Numbered from the stretch's first letter, positions 1-11,502 are shown. The stretch is DNA of 64,000 bases from Dama dama (GCF_033118175.1 NC_083693.1:59141981-59205980); one strand, 5' to 3'. Program-made: numbers and translations. Notes: generated by a model not told the origin, from the sequence alone.

Positions 1-327
1 CCAATATGTGAAGTGGGAAGATGTTGTCTGAGAAGGGTAGTAAAATATTTGGCACTGAGATGGGAACAGAAAATAAAAGGAAAAAGAATTGGATGTCATT
101 ACAGACAAATGTTAACACCATTTGACTTTTGGAGGGCATAATGCTTTCCTATTTATGTTCTTCTGGGTATAGAACATACATCTAATGGGACTACCTCATG
201 TCCTATTTAATAATACAAGCATGCCTCGGTGTTGCTATGAAGACAAAGTGAAGTTTTTAATTTATGCCTTCCCAGATAACAACCAAACAAAGAAATAAAC
301 AGCAAGAAAAAAGACAGTAATAGACGT
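1..327. other. Unannotated AT-rich sequence
   Basis: No coding signature, RNA gene or repeat that I recognise. It ends at the 3' tail of the first Bov-tA. Confidence 0.5.
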
Positions 328-531
328 GCTAGTTGCTCAGTTGTGTCCAGCTCTGTGCGATTCCATGGATTTTAGTCTGCCAGGATCCTCTGTCCATGGA
401 ATTCTCCAGACTAGAATACTGGAGTGGGTTGCCATTCTCTTCTCCAAGGGATCTTCCCAACACAGGGATCAAACCCAGGTCTCACACACTGTGGGCAAGA
501 TTCTTTGCCATCTGAGCCACAAGGGAAGCCC
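328..531 (-). mobile_element. Bov-tA SINE
   Basis: Full-length ruminant SINE read on the minus strand: the tRNA-derived head (GGGCTTCC... reversed as GGGAAGCCC) is at 523-531 and the Bov-A body with CCATGGAATTCTCCAG and TACTGGAGTGGGTTGCC follows leftward. Several point differences from consensus suggest moderate age. Small open frames across it are chance translations. Confidence 0.93.
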
Positions 532-837
532 TAGAAAGAAATGAGTGATTTCCAAATAGCACACTATCCTTTGTAGGTAAAATTTAGGTTATTAAAATAA
601 TAAATTATAGAATAGATGAATTATCACAAGAACCAATCATATTATTCAATATTTTTCATTTACTTTTGATAAATGTTTGAACTGTTGAAACTTTGCTACA
701 CAGTTTTTAAATTTTCTTTATATTTTTTTAAATGACATGTATAATACAATCAAAAAGATATTTCAACTCATTTAATAGAAAATTTAGGTGCGTATGTGCA
801 CTTTTAATTATGTCATTATTTTATGATATCATTTTTA

Positions 838-905
838 TAGTGATAAGCATAGAACAGTGCCTGGGATATAACAAGTTCTCAAAACATTTGTTCAATGCAT
901 GAGTG
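838..905 (+). mobile_element. MIR SINE 3' fragment
   Basis: Contains the degenerate MIR tail pattern AACAGTGCCTGGGATATA followed by CTCAAAACATTTGTTCAATG, matching the mammalian-wide MIR/L2 3' end. Ancient and truncated. Confidence 0.6.
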
Positions 906-2837
906 ACTTATTCTCTTGATTTATTTTCTAATTTTTAATTACCTTGTAATATTCTGGACAGAAACTGACATTAGCTCTAAAGCTAACAAAAAAATCAGGA
1001 TAGAGATGTGTATTTCTTATTTTATATATCAGTTCATAGTCTAGAAATAATCATTATATTAGCTATAACTTGTATTAAAAATATCTTTAGGCTGTTAGTG
1101 GTGGTAATGGTTTTATAGCCAACAGAGGGAGGATGGGAGATCAATATGATTCAAGAAGCAGATGGAGGATAACATTACTAAGATTAGCTACAGAAGAAAA
1201 GCAATAAATAGCATCTGTATTTTCAATTTAAATAAAAATTGGATTACAGCACAACTCTGTGCCTGCTTTGTCCCTGAAGCATTATTTTGGATGTTAGCAA
1301 ATATCGGAGCCTTTTATACAGGAGGAAATGTTGGCCAGATTGATAATTATGGAAGTGAAAAACATATCAGGAGTGTTAAATTTTTATTCTTATATATTAT
1401 AAACAGAGAATAAAGTACCAAAGGAAAAGTCGTCAGTTATACAGGTTTGAATCATTGAAAGTTCTCACAAGACTCCTCTGGACCTACTCACATACCACTT
1501 TATTCAGATGTAGAATGCAGTGGACCTAGGATGAAATTGCATGTACGTAACCGAGGCTGAGTAGTTCCCTGGTGCAGCTCTTCAGGGTGCTTGTTGCCTT
1601 GCACAGCATGACTTTTTGTTCAAAAATGAATTATCACCAGTGTGGAGAAGGAATCTTGGTTTCAGGGAGCCCATATGAAAGTTGTCAGTGTGGCCTTTGA
1701 TAGCCCACTGGCCTTGCATCCAGAGCCAGACTGTGTAGCCTGTTAAACTGGGCATAAACCATTGATTTGTATATCCCTAAACAATATAGACAAACTAATC
1801 TTGGTGCCAGCCTGACAGTGTCAAACTTTAAACTGCATGTAAAGAAAGCACTGACCAGGTCCTCTTGACCATGCTTGGATCAAAAGTCAGGACTGGACTT
1901 CCAGGAGTCTCAGAGATAAATATAGGGATACCTCAAGTAAATCATATGATAAGCTTAAACACCAAGCTTGCACAGTTAGAAGAGTATGTACCTAAGTCAG
2001 CATAGGTAACTTGAATACCTCTAAATTTGACTATCTTCACTGTGTTCAGCATTTGGTGAAGGAGAGACATATGAGTCATCTGTCTAGATGAAGATTTTAC
2101 TGCTTTTTTTTTTTAGGAAAAATGCCAAATACATGAAAAATGTACAAGGTAATTATTGCTATTTTACTATATTATTAGCACTGGAGTAAACAGAAAGAGA
2201 TTCCTAGAAGTGATAGCACCTAAGATAGACCTTGAACAACCAAGACCTTTGTAGTGATTGTGTATAAAAATGACCAGTGGTCTAGCTACCTTTCAGTGAT
2301 AAAATAGGGCCATTGCCACATCCTTTATACTATAAAATGAAGCCAGATACTTAAGAATGTGAAAAATATATCTAATGAAAATCCATTCAACAGTATTTAC
2401 TTTTCTACAGCATGTACTTGGTACTGGAACTACAGTAAATAAGAACTAAATTTTGCTTCAGGAAATCATGAGGATAATGCAAAAGCTAGGAGAAACAGAG
2501 CAGCATGTCTACTGGGATAATGTGATGTCTTTTGGTGTATTTTTAGGTTAATGCAAGAGCAGAGAGGCAGCAAGTGAGACAAAGAATGAAAGAGCTTAAT
2601 GTTATTAAGGAACAGGTTAATAACAAATTGAACCCCTTGGTACAGAGCTTTGAATGAAGGTAGAAATTAGCATGAAAAAACCTTACTTTGACTTGACCCA
2701 TGGGTATTGGTATGGGGATATAAGGAGGCAAATTCTCAAAATTCAATGTCGATGAAGCTTAAGTGGAATAGACGTTTCAGAGCAAGTTTACAGATGATAA
2801 TTGGCCTCCTGCAATAAAGAACTTTGCGTTAAAGCCA

Positions 2838-2990
2838 CACTGTAAGGTAGGTAGTATTAATTTTCCAAAGTGAGGTGGGGAGAATAAATGATACAGGAGT
2901 ACCATCCCATCATCATATTTTTCAAGTAACAGAGCTGGGATGTGAACTAAAAAAGTTTGATTTTAGAGTTTATGCTTTTAACTTAACTAT
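2838..2990 (+). mobile_element. MIR-like fragment
   Basis: Follows the MIR order: GTAAGGTAGGTAGTATTA, later AGAGCTGGGATGTGAACT, then GCTTTTAACTTAACTAT. Diverged, so the call rests on the order of several short matches. Confidence 0.55.
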
Positions 2991-3077
2991 CTTATGGGAT
3001 GGAATATGTCTCCAGTATTTATACTACAATATATAAACACCATAAATAAATTCATTAAAATATTAATAGTGGTTATG

Positions 3078-3286
3078 AACTTCCCTGATGGTTCAGGTGG
3101 TAAAGAATCTGCCTGCAGTTCAGGAAATCTAGATTCGATCCCTGGATGGGGAAGATCCCTTGGAGAAGGGAAGGCTACCCACTCCAGTGTTCTTGCCTGG
3201 AGCTACATTTCATGGACAGAGGAGCCTGCCAGGCTACAATCCATGGGGTCACAAAGAGTCAGACACAACTGAGCAACTAACACTTT
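3078..3286 (+). mobile_element. Bov-tA SINE (first of a tandem pair)
   Basis: Plus-strand Bov-tA: head at 3078 (ACTTCCCTGATGGTTCAG), B-box-like GATTCGATCCCTGG, body ACCCACTCCAGTGTTCTTG, and tail GAGCAACTAACACTTTG. It abuts a second Bov-tA in the same orientation. Confidence 0.93.
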
Positions 3287-3498
3287 GGGCTTCCCTGCTG
3301 GCTCAGACAGTAAAGAATTTGCCTGCAGCGTGGGAGACCTGGGTTTGATCCCTGGGTTGGGAAGATTCCCTGGAGGGGGAAGTGGCAACCCACTCCAGTA
3401 CTCTTGCCTGGAGAATCTCCCTGGGCAGAGGAGCCTGGGGGGCTACAGTCCATGGGGTCACACAGAGTCGGACACGACTGAGCGACTGAGCACACACC
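3287..3498 (+). mobile_element. Bov-tA SINE (second of a tandem pair)
   Basis: Begins GGGCTTCCCTGCTGGCTCAG directly after the tail of the preceding Bov-tA and ends GACTGAGCGACTGAGCACAC. Full length. The head-to-tail arrangement suggests insertion into the A/T-rich tail of the older copy. Confidence 0.94.
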
Positions 3499-3644
3499 AC
3501 TGGAAGGCAGGTCATGTTTTATATTTAATTTCTCTTAATATTTTTCATATTCCTATATTTTTGTAATAAGCATTTATACTTTAAAGAAAACCAAATAAAA
3601 TATTCAAATATTCCTCAACAAAATGATGACAACTAGATTTATAG

Positions 3645-3690
3645 AGGTAGATGATAGATGGATTGATAGATAGATATATAGATAATCTAT
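3645..3690. repeat. Degenerate GATA microsatellite
   Basis: Imperfect run of GATA/GATG units (GATAGATAGATATATAGATAA) just upstream of the TG repeat. Confidence 0.7.
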
Positions 3691-3709
3691 ATACAGTTTC
3701 ATTTATTGG

Positions 3710-3710
<1 letters not shown>

Positions 3711-3742
<32 letters not shown>
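3711..3742. repeat. (TG)16 microsatellite
   Basis: Uninterrupted TG dinucleotides that run directly into the 3' end of the minus-strand Bov-tA beginning at 3743, so they probably grew from the SINE tail. Confidence 0.97.
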
Positions 3743-3745
<3 letters not shown>

Positions 3746-3941
3746 GTTGCTCAGTCGTGTCCAACCCTGCGACCATATGGACTATAGCCCTCCAGGCTTT
3801 TCTGTCCATGGGATTCTCCAGGCAAGAATACTGGAGTGGGTTGCATGTTCCTCCTGCAGGGGATCTTTCCCACCCAGGGATCAAACCGGAGTCTCCTACA
3901 TTGCAGGCAGATTCTTATCACTGAGCCACTTGGGAAGCCCC
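3743..3941 (-). mobile_element. Bov-tA SINE
   Basis: Minus-strand Bov-tA: body TTAGTTGCTCAGTCGTGTCC at the left, tRNA-like head (GGGAAGCCCC) at 3932-3941. Its tail merges with the TG repeat on the left. Confidence 0.93.
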
Positions 3942-4581
3942 ATATGTATTATATGTATATAATAGTCTACACTCTTTATTTGAATCTTTCCCAAGTAAGA
4001 GATAATGGATTAATAAATATGATAATATGAGAGGAATGAAAAGCAGGAATATGAGAGACTTACTGATAATCTCCTTATCAGGATCTAAGGGATGCAGGGG
4101 TACTGGTAAACAAAAGTAGGACAAGCAGGTCTAGATAGCAGAATTAGTAACTGAAATACCAAGTAATATAAAGTTCAATTTGTAAATGCCACGGTATAGT
4201 TCTCTTTAATAATAAAGATATTTTTACAACTAAATTATTTTGCTGTTATAACATTTGAATTCGCTCAGATGATTGAGCTTTGTGACATCAGAGCAGACCA
4301 AACATAAATTGAAAAGACATTTTATTTAATTTACTGCAAATGGACCCTATTACTCTATAGATTTCAGAAAAACAAACCTAAGACATCGATCTTCATCAGA
4401 TTTTGCCTGTAGAACCACAGTGTGGGCATTACTTTCTTCTTGAGGTCCCCAATATTTGTTAGGTTTCCTGGCCTACTGGGAAGACTTCCATAACTAGCTG
4501 TAATCTTGGGTACTTGTAAACCATAGAACATGTGTAGTTTCTTGGGAAGAGCTTTGTAGGCATTATTTCTATATTTGAAAT
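3942..4581. other. Unannotated AT-rich sequence
   Basis: Nothing recognised; no open frame of note and no repeat motif that I can name. Confidence 0.5.
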
Positions 4582-4790
4582 AAAGTGTGAATCACTCATT
4601 CATGTCCGACTCTCTGTGACCCCGTGGACTGTAGCCCGTCGGTTTCCTCTGCCCATGAGATTTCCCAGGCAAGAATACTGGAGTGGATTGGCGTTCCCTT
4701 CTCAAGGAGATCTTCCCAACCCAGGGATCGAGCCCACGTCTCCTGCTTTGCAGGCAGATTCTTTACCATTTGAGTCATCAGGGAAGCCCC
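4582..4790 (-). mobile_element. Bov-tA SINE
   Basis: Full-length minus-strand copy, tail side AAAGTGTGAATCACTCATTC, head GGGAAGCCCC at 4781-4790. Flanks TATTTGAAATAAAG and TATTTAATAAAAG look like a decayed target-site duplication. Confidence 0.93.
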
Positions 4791-4949
4791 TATTTAATAA
4801 AAGCTTGTTATTAATTATGTGCTTATCATCCTCAGTAAAATTTAAATTATCCTCAAATATGACACACCAGGAATGGCCTTAGTTGAACAGTTGATTGTTT
4901 CAGTTATATCTTTACAAATTAAGACAGTTTTTTTTTAATTGAACCTATA

Positions 4950-5092
4950 CAACAGAGGATGAGATTGTTAGATGGCATCACTGATTGAATTTGGGCAAGC
5001 TCCAGGAGATGGTGGGGAAAGCCTGCCATGATGCAGCCCATGGGGTCTCAAAGAGTCGGACACTACTTGGTGACTGAACAACCATGCATTAT
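4950..5092 (+). mobile_element. BovB LINE 3' fragment
   Basis: Matches the last ~140 bp of BovB: AGAGGATGAGATTGTTAGATGG, GCATCACTGATT, CTCCAGGAGATGGTG, CATGGGGTCTCAAAGAGTCGG and the tail GACTGAACAACC. Heavily 5'-truncated. Confidence 0.8.
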
Positions 5093-6215
5093 CCACATTG
5101 TCCTTAAAAATAAAGATGCATTAAAACTATTTTCCTCAATCTTAAAGTGCCAGTGAAAACAAATACTATTTTAATAAGTTGTATTTCAGTTAGCAAAACC
5201 ATAATATGCATTATTGATGGTTAAATTGGATCACGAAGAAAGTAAAAAACATTTCATGTTATGCTTTTCAGGAAAAAAAGTTATTTATAAGTTCTTGTCT
5301 TTGAATTTCTAATCACTTGTCTTTGAAGACATAGTAATCTGTATCATCTAATCTTAGTCAAAGTCGTGACTTTACTCATAAGTTCATTTACCACATTTTA
5401 TAATTGTTATTTGCACATAATTATTGCAGTTATAATACTCTAAGAAAGACTCCTCTTTGAATTCTGTACTGTTATATATTATTTTGACAGAGATTATAAT
5501 TTGTCTCTTTTTTTGCATTAGCAGAGTGATTTTGATACCGTGAATAGTCAGTAAAATTGGTATAATAAAACAATTCTTGAAAGCAGTTTACTTTTTAGCA
5601 CCATATAGTGAAAGTATAGATCAATTTACTTTCAAAAGAGAACGTGTAGGTTGAAACAGTGATGGAAAGTTTCATTATGGCCATTTTATTGACCTTCTAG
5701 AAAGGAGTGATAATTTGAAGAAACAGAAGAACCACCTTCCCGACTAGAAATAGGATAAACACAGTTACTTGTAAACTGCAGAAAAAGGTGCTGACTAGAG
5801 AATGTGTGTTGAAAGTGATAAGAAATAAAATAGGAATGTTATTTCTAGTTCTTTGAAACAGGCTTATTCCTAGAGCTGGTCACATATGCAGATATGATTT
5901 GAAGCTGATTTTTTACATTAAACTCTACTGCTCATCTATTCCATTCCAGTCTGTTTTCAGTTTGGAACAGAAAGCAGTTATCATAACAGGTCCATCATTT
6001 GACCATGGACATGATTCAGAGGATCAATGTTTAGAGCATGTTTTCTAATCCTTTCTTATTATAACCTCCTTAGTCTGGTCAAGAAGGCACTATCCTTATA
6101 TAAGGCTTTTTTTTTTGTTTTAACTAACAATAGGCACTAATTGAGCAATAGCAATAGATTTGAATTAAGTGGCATGAATGATCAACAGAGTAAAAGACAT
6201 CACCTTTGCCCTTCT
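5093..6215. other. Unannotated AT-rich sequence
   Basis: No gene or repeat recognised in about 1.1 kb. Confidence 0.45.
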
Positions 6216-6468
6216 GTTGTTGTTCAGTTGCTGAGTTATGTCCAACTCTTTTTAACCTCATGGACTGCAGCATTCCAGGCATTCCTATTGTTTGCTATCT
6301 CCTGGAGCTTGCTCAAATTCATGTCCATCGAGTCGGTGATGCCATCCAACTATCTGATTCTCTGTGGTCCCCTTTTCCTCCTGCCTTCAATCTTTCCCAG
6401 CATCAGGGTCTTTTCCAGTGAGTTAGTTCTTCACATCAGGTGGCCAAAGTAATAGTGCTTCGAGTCTC
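6216..6468 (-). mobile_element. BovB LINE 3' fragment
   Basis: Minus-strand BovB end: (GTT)n tail at 6217-6226, then TTCAGTTGCTGAGTTATGTCC, ATCGAGTCGGTGATGCCATC, and TTTCCCAGCATCAGGGTCTT. About 250 bp survives. Noncoding remnant. Confidence 0.85.
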
Positions 6469-6654
6469 TGGCCCAGAATAGCTTATAATGCAGTTGGGGA
6501 GATAAGACATGAACGTAGGGAACCCTAGATGAAAATATTTATAGAGCCTACTTAAAAGATAAATTCCTTTGTATAAACTAAAGACTCTATAGAAAGTCAG
6601 CAGTAAGAAAATAAATCACTGAGGATCCAAATAGACCAAGAAGGACAATTCTAC

Positions 6655-6800
6655 CATGAGCCAGGTACTAGGCACTAGGCTTAATGTTTGACTGTATCAC
6701 AAAATGGAATCCCTTAAAATCTCAGGAGCCTGATCATTCCTGTTTCTCAGATAATGAAATTGATAATCAAAATTGTTAGCTCTATCAGTTTCTTTTCAGT
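6655..6800 (+). mobile_element. MIR-like fragment
   Basis: Shows MIR core order: GAGCCAGGTACTAGGCACTAGG, then a degenerate stretch ending TTTCTCAGATAATGAAATTGA. Ancient. Confidence 0.55.
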
Positions 6801-7429
6801 AACATGTGACAGAAACCACCAAAGCTAAATTTTCTGACTCTGAATTCCCAGTTACCCTACTTTGCCTGTATTTCTGGTTTCTTTATACCTTAAAAACCTT
6901 GAGAAATTGATAGGTTTTGATCTGGAATATACAGTAGGAATGGTATTTTAGCAGAGAAAGAAGGTAACAAAGAGGGCATTGGGAAAACCTGAAGGTGCTA
7001 TCTGAATCACAGACTTTGCTTTCTGCCCTAGTAAAGAGCGAAGTCAGTGCTATGGTCTCTTAAGCTTGGGAAATTAGTACTTAGCCTCTAATTTATTCTG
7101 CTAAATAACCTAGGAGGAAGGACAAAGTTTCCCCTTCCATTCCTAAGCTGCTAAAAGAAGGACATCTACAGTCCTAAACGTCACCATACATGACACTATC
7201 ATGGTGGATGAAGCAATTCTTCTGATGAAGTTGCAACAGGGTATTGCAGAGATGGAAGGACTGAATTTAGCCCCTGTCTTCACTGTGCTTTTCCCATGAC
7301 TTTCACATGAGGGTTTGCCTCCTGGGGTATTCATTTCGCGCCTTCTGAATGGGCAACCACGGTTCACTTGATACCAGCGTCCTTCTTGTGTTGTGCAAAG
7401 CCTGTTGCTTTAGGGGAACTTCAGAGAAG

Positions 7430-7497
7430 TATTAAAACACTATTAAGAAAGATCTTTCTTCTTTTGGTCTTCAAAACAACCCTATGAGAAGAGGTGG
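7430..7497 (+). mobile_element. MIR fragment, left part (split by L1)
   Basis: Contains TCAAAACAACCCTATGAG, a MIR core block. Its continuation (ATTTTACAAATGAGAAAA) lies at 10219-10250, on the far side of an L1 insertion, so one MIR was interrupted. Confidence 0.6.
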
Positions 7498-10203
7498 TTT
7501 TTTTTTTTTTTTTTTTAGTTTTTAATTGAAGGATAATGCCATACATTGTTGTGTTGGTTTCTGCCTTACAACAACCTGAATCAGCCATAAGTATACTTGT
7601 ATCTCCTCCCTCTTGGCCCTCCCTCTCACCCCCAACTCCATCCCGCTCTTCTAGGCTGTTTCACAGCACCAGGTTGAGCTCCATGTGCTATATAGCAACT
7701 TCCCACTAGCATCTATTTTACAATGGTAATGTATATGTTTCAGCGCTACTTTCTCAATCTGTCCCACCCTCTCCTTCCCCCACTGTGTCCAGAAGCCTGT
7801 TGCCTCTGTCTGTGTCTCTATCCCTGCCCTGCAAATAGGTTCATCAGTACCATTTTTCTAGATCCCATCAGTTCAGTTCAGTTCCGTCGCTCAGTCCGAT
7901 GCAACTCTTTGCGACCCCATGGACTGCAGCACGCCAGGCCTCCCTGTCTGTCACCAACTCCCAGAGTTCACTCAAACTCATGTCCATTGAGTCAGTGATG
8001 CCATCCAACCATCTCATCTTCTGTCGTCCCCTGCTCCTCCTGCCTTCAATCTATCCTAGCATCAGCGTCTTTTCCAGTGAGTCAGTTGTTCTTATCAGGT
8101 GGCCAAAGTATTGGAGTTTCAGCCTCAGCTTCAGTCCTTCTAATGAATATTCAGGACTGATTTCCTTTAGGATGGATTGGTTGGATCTCCTTGCTGTCCA
8201 AGGGACACTCAAAAATCTTCACCAACACCACAGTTCAAAAGCATCAATTTTTCGGCGCTCAGCTTTCTTTGTAGTCCAACTCTCACATCCATACATGACC
8301 AGTGGAAAAACTATAGCTTTGACTAGATGGACCTTTGTTGGCAAAGTAATGTCTCTGCTTTTTAATATGCTGTCTAGGTTGGGCATAGCTTTTTTCCAAG
8401 GAGCAAGAGTCTTTTAATTTCATGGCCGTAGTCACCATCTGCAGTGATTTTGGAGCCTCCCAAAAATAAAGTCTGTCACTGTTTCCACTGTTTCCCCACC
8501 TATTTGCCATGAAGTGATGGGACCAGATGCCATGATGTTAGTTTTATGAATGTTGAGTTTTAAGCCAACATTTTTACACTTCTCTTTCCCTTTCATCAAG
8601 AGGTTCTTTAGTTCTTCTTCACTTTCTGCCATAAGGGTGGTGTCATCTGCATATCTGAGGTTATTGATGTTTCTCCTGGCAATCTTGATTCCAGCTTGTG
8701 CTTCACAGCCCAGCGTTTCTCACAATGTACTTTGCATATAAGTTAAATAACACGGTGGCAATATACAGCCTTGACGTACTCCTTTTCCTATTTGGAACCA
8801 GTCTGTTGTTCTATGTCCAGTTCTAACTGTTGCTTCCTGACCTGCATACAGATTTCTCAGGCGGCAGGTCAGGTGGTCTGGTATTCCCATCTCTTGAAGA
8901 ATTTTCCTGAGTTTGTTGTGATCCACACAGTCAAAGGCTTTGGCATAGGCAGTAAAGCAGAAGTAGATGTTTTTCTGGAACTCTCTCGCTTTTTTGAAGA
9001 TCCAGTGGATGTTGGCAGTTTAATCTCTGGTTCCTCTGCCTTTTCTAAATCCATCTTGAACATCTGGAAATTCATGGTTCATGTACTGTTGAAACCTGGC
9101 TTGGAGAATTTTGAGCATTACTTATATATGCGTTATTATATGATATTTGTTTTTCTATTTCTGACTTACTTCACTTTGTATTACAGACTCTAGGTTCATC
9201 CACCTAACTGGAACTGACTCAATCTGTTCCTTTTTATGGCTGAGTAATATTCCATTGTGTAATGTACCACAGCTTCTTTATCAGTTCATCTGTCAGCGAA
9301 CATCTCGGTTGCTTCCATGTGCAAGCTGTTGTAAGCAGTGCTGCAGTGAATGTTGGGGTATATGTGTCTTTTCCAGTTATGGTTTTCTCAGGGTATATGC
9401 AAAGTAGAGGGATTGCTGGGTCATATGATACTTTTATTCATAGTTTGTTTGTTTTTTTTAAAGAAATCTCCATAGTGGTTGTATCAATTTGCATTCCCAC
9501 TAACAGTGCAGGAGGGTTCCCTTTTCTCCACACCCTCTCCAGCATTTATTTGTTATAGATTTGTTTTTATGATGCCCGTCCTGACTGGTGTGAGGTATTA
9601 CTTCATTGCCATTTTGATTTACATTTCTCTAGTAATGAGTGATATTGACCTTTTTTTCCTGTGTTTGTTGGCCATCTGTTGGTCCTGTCTTCTTTGGAGA
9701 AATGTCTGCATAGGTCTTTTGCCCATTTTTGATTGGGCTGTTTGTCTTTCTGATATTGAGGTGTATGAGCTGCTTGTATATTTGGGAAATTAATCCTTTG
9801 TCAGTTGCTTTATTTGTAATTATTTTCTCCCTTTCTGAGGACTGTCTTTTCATCTTGTTTATGGTTTCCTTTGCTGCAGAAGCTTTTAAGTTTAATTAGA
9901 TTCCATTTGTTTGTTTGTTTTTCCGTTACTCTAGGAGTGGGTCAGAGAAGATCTTGTTTCAATTTATGTCACAGAGCATTCTGCCTATGTTTGCCTGTAA
10001 GAGTTTTATAGTTTCTGGTCTTATATTTAGGTCTTTTTTCCATTCTGAGTCTATTGCTGTGTAGAGTGTTAGAAAGTGTTCTAATTTCATTCTTTTACCC
10101 ATAACTCTCCAGTTATTGAAGAGGCTGTCTTTTCTTCATTGTATATTCTTGCCTTCTTTATCAAAGATAAAGTAGATGCATGAGTTTATTTTTGGGCTTT
10201 CTG
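7498..10203 (-). mobile_element. Ruminant L1, 5'-truncated, interrupted by BovB
   Basis: Starts with a T-run (poly-A of the minus strand) at 7498-7516, followed by antisense L1 3' UTR (7517-7867) and, after the nested BovB, antisense ORF2 C-terminal sequence (9124-10203). Landmarks: TTTATGGCTGAGTAATATTCCATTGT at 9232-9258, and the antisense RGCGE-type cysteine region further right. Many stops; not functional. It inserted into a MIR, with GAGGT-T-rich sequence at both edges as the likely target duplication. Confidence 0.9.
7868..9123 (-). mobile_element. BovB LINE (RTE class) nested in L1
   Basis: Begins with the reversed tail TCAGTTCAGTTCAGTTCC and continues through the 3' half of the BovB reverse transcriptase in antisense (CATCTGCATATCTGAGG at 8648 encodes the Tyr-Ala-Asp-Asp motif on the minus strand). 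Frames are broken by several lesions, so it is inert. The surrounding L1 reads CTAGATCCCA up to 7867 and ATATATGCG from 9124, as in an uninterrupted L1, with no obvious target-site duplication. Confidence 0.95.
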
Positions 10204-10345
10204 GGGAGGTTTTTTTTTAATCATCATTTTACAAATGAGAAAATAATACAGTATGCTTAATTATTGTGCCATAATTCTTACTGCTGTATCCTGATTCACT
10301 CTTAGCCACCTAATATTGCTTTCCCTCAGTTCCAGCATTTGGAAA
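10204..10345 (+). mobile_element. MIR fragment, right part
   Basis: Continues the MIR split at 7497: TTAATCATCATTTTACAAATGAGAAAATAATACAG. The 3' portion is too diverged for a firm boundary. Confidence 0.5.
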
Positions 10346-10427
10346 GATGAGCTTTAATCCTCTGGATGGGCAGGAATATGTTGAGTGCATTGATTCCAGT
10401 CTCCCCTATCTACAAAGACTGGTGGTA

Positions 10428-10897
10428 CAGGCATATCTTGGAGTTATTATGGGTCTGGTTCCAGACAACTGCAAAAAAGCAAGTATTGAAATCAAGTGTC
10501 ATTTTTTTCCCAGTGCATATAAAGTTAAGTTTTGACTATACAGTAGTCTATTAAGTGTGCAATAAATAGTATTATGTCTAAAAAAAAATTGCATACTTTA
10601 AAAATGCTGTATTACTAAAAGATGCTAACCATCATCTGAACCTTCAAGGAGTCCTAATCATTTTGTGACAGTAGCATCAAAGATCACTGACCACAAATCA
10701 CCATAACGAAAATACTGAAAAAGTTTGAAAAATTGCAAGAATTACCAAAATATGATACAAAGACCCAAAGCAGAAGTTGTTGGAAAAATCTCACTGCTAG
10801 ACCTGCTTGATGCAGAATTGGCACAAACCTTCAACTAGTAGAAAGCATGATATATGTACAGCACAGTGAAGTGAAGGACCATAAAGCAATGCAACCA
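10428..10897 (-). mobile_element. Tigger1/MER2-like DNA transposon, internally deleted
   Basis: The left end CAGGCATATCTTGGAG matches the Tigger1 terminal inverted repeat and is preceded by the TA target. It proceeds through GTTCCAGACAACTGCAA, AGTGCATATAAAGTTA, TAGTCTATTAAGTGTGCAAT and GCTAACCATCATCTGA (sequence after the transposase stop), then jumps to the opposite end: AGTAGCATCAAAGATCACTG, AAAAAGTTTGAAAAATTGCAAG, CCTTCAACTAGTAGAAAGC. The transposase gene is absent. This is a non-autonomous, non-mobile fossil of mammalian age. Confidence 0.85.
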
Positions 10898-11334
10898 TAT
10901 ACCCAGTTTTCTATTTAATTTCTTGCCATGAAAGTTAATTTCACTCTTAAAGTCATGTAGTCTAGTTGCACTTAAAGAAGAAACACCAATTCACCCTATT
11001 AATGTACTATTGTTCCTATTCCTTGGGTACTATCCCTGGCCTTTTTATTATAAAATTTGTCTTCCTCCTGGATCCCTTTTAACAACTCAGTAGCTAAGGA
11101 TGCCTGAGTCTGAGTCCACAAGCGTTGCCCCCGGTAACAGTACAGTGATGCAGAGCTTGGCAAGAGCTAGGATGTTTATGCTTAGATTTAGTAGGAGCCC
11201 AATTTGAAAATATTAAAAGTGTTTTGCAAGTGACATTTGCAAGTTATTGTGGAAGCAGATTATGGGGAATCTGACAAACTAACAATGTGACCCTTAATAT
11301 TTGAGTTATTGTTCAAACCAGGAAACAGACATAT

Positions 11335-11502
11335 TTTTCATTTTCCCTTTTTTATCACATTTTTACAAATTCTCTTTTCTATTTTTAATCTATCACCATG
11401 TATTATGAATTATGCTTCCAAAATATACCTGTGAAAAATTAATTTCCCTCTTATTATTCCACTACCTAATACAAACATCTGCTGCTTGTCACATAGATAA
11501 CC
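11335..11502. repeat. Long inverted repeat, left arm
   Basis: About 168 bp that pairs with the reverse complement of 11715-11883 at roughly 90% identity by eye. Landmarks: CATTTTCCCTTTT, ATTTTTAATCTATCACCA, TATTATGAATTATGCTT, GTGAAAAATTAATTTCCC, CCTAATACAAACAT, TGTCACATAGATAACC. Family unknown; see findings. Confidence 0.85.

Larger units (their letters stand above)
532..3077. other. Mostly unrecognised AT-rich sequence
   Basis: Apart from the MIR-like pieces listed separately, I see no gene or named repeat. The stretch 1490-2100 is less AT-rich than its surroundings and may be an old LTR or single-copy sequence; I could not place it. A short open frame at 1162-1413 has no recognisable domain. 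Confidence 0.4.

Noticed and set aside
2994..3566. Overlapping open frames on both strands (for example 2994-3272, 3285-3566)
   Set aside because: They are translations of Bov-tA SINEs; the same peptide patterns recur at every Bov-tA in the window.
8771..9193. 140-codon plus-strand frame
   Set aside because: It lies antisense to the BovB reverse-transcriptase relic and runs into L1; a shadow frame.
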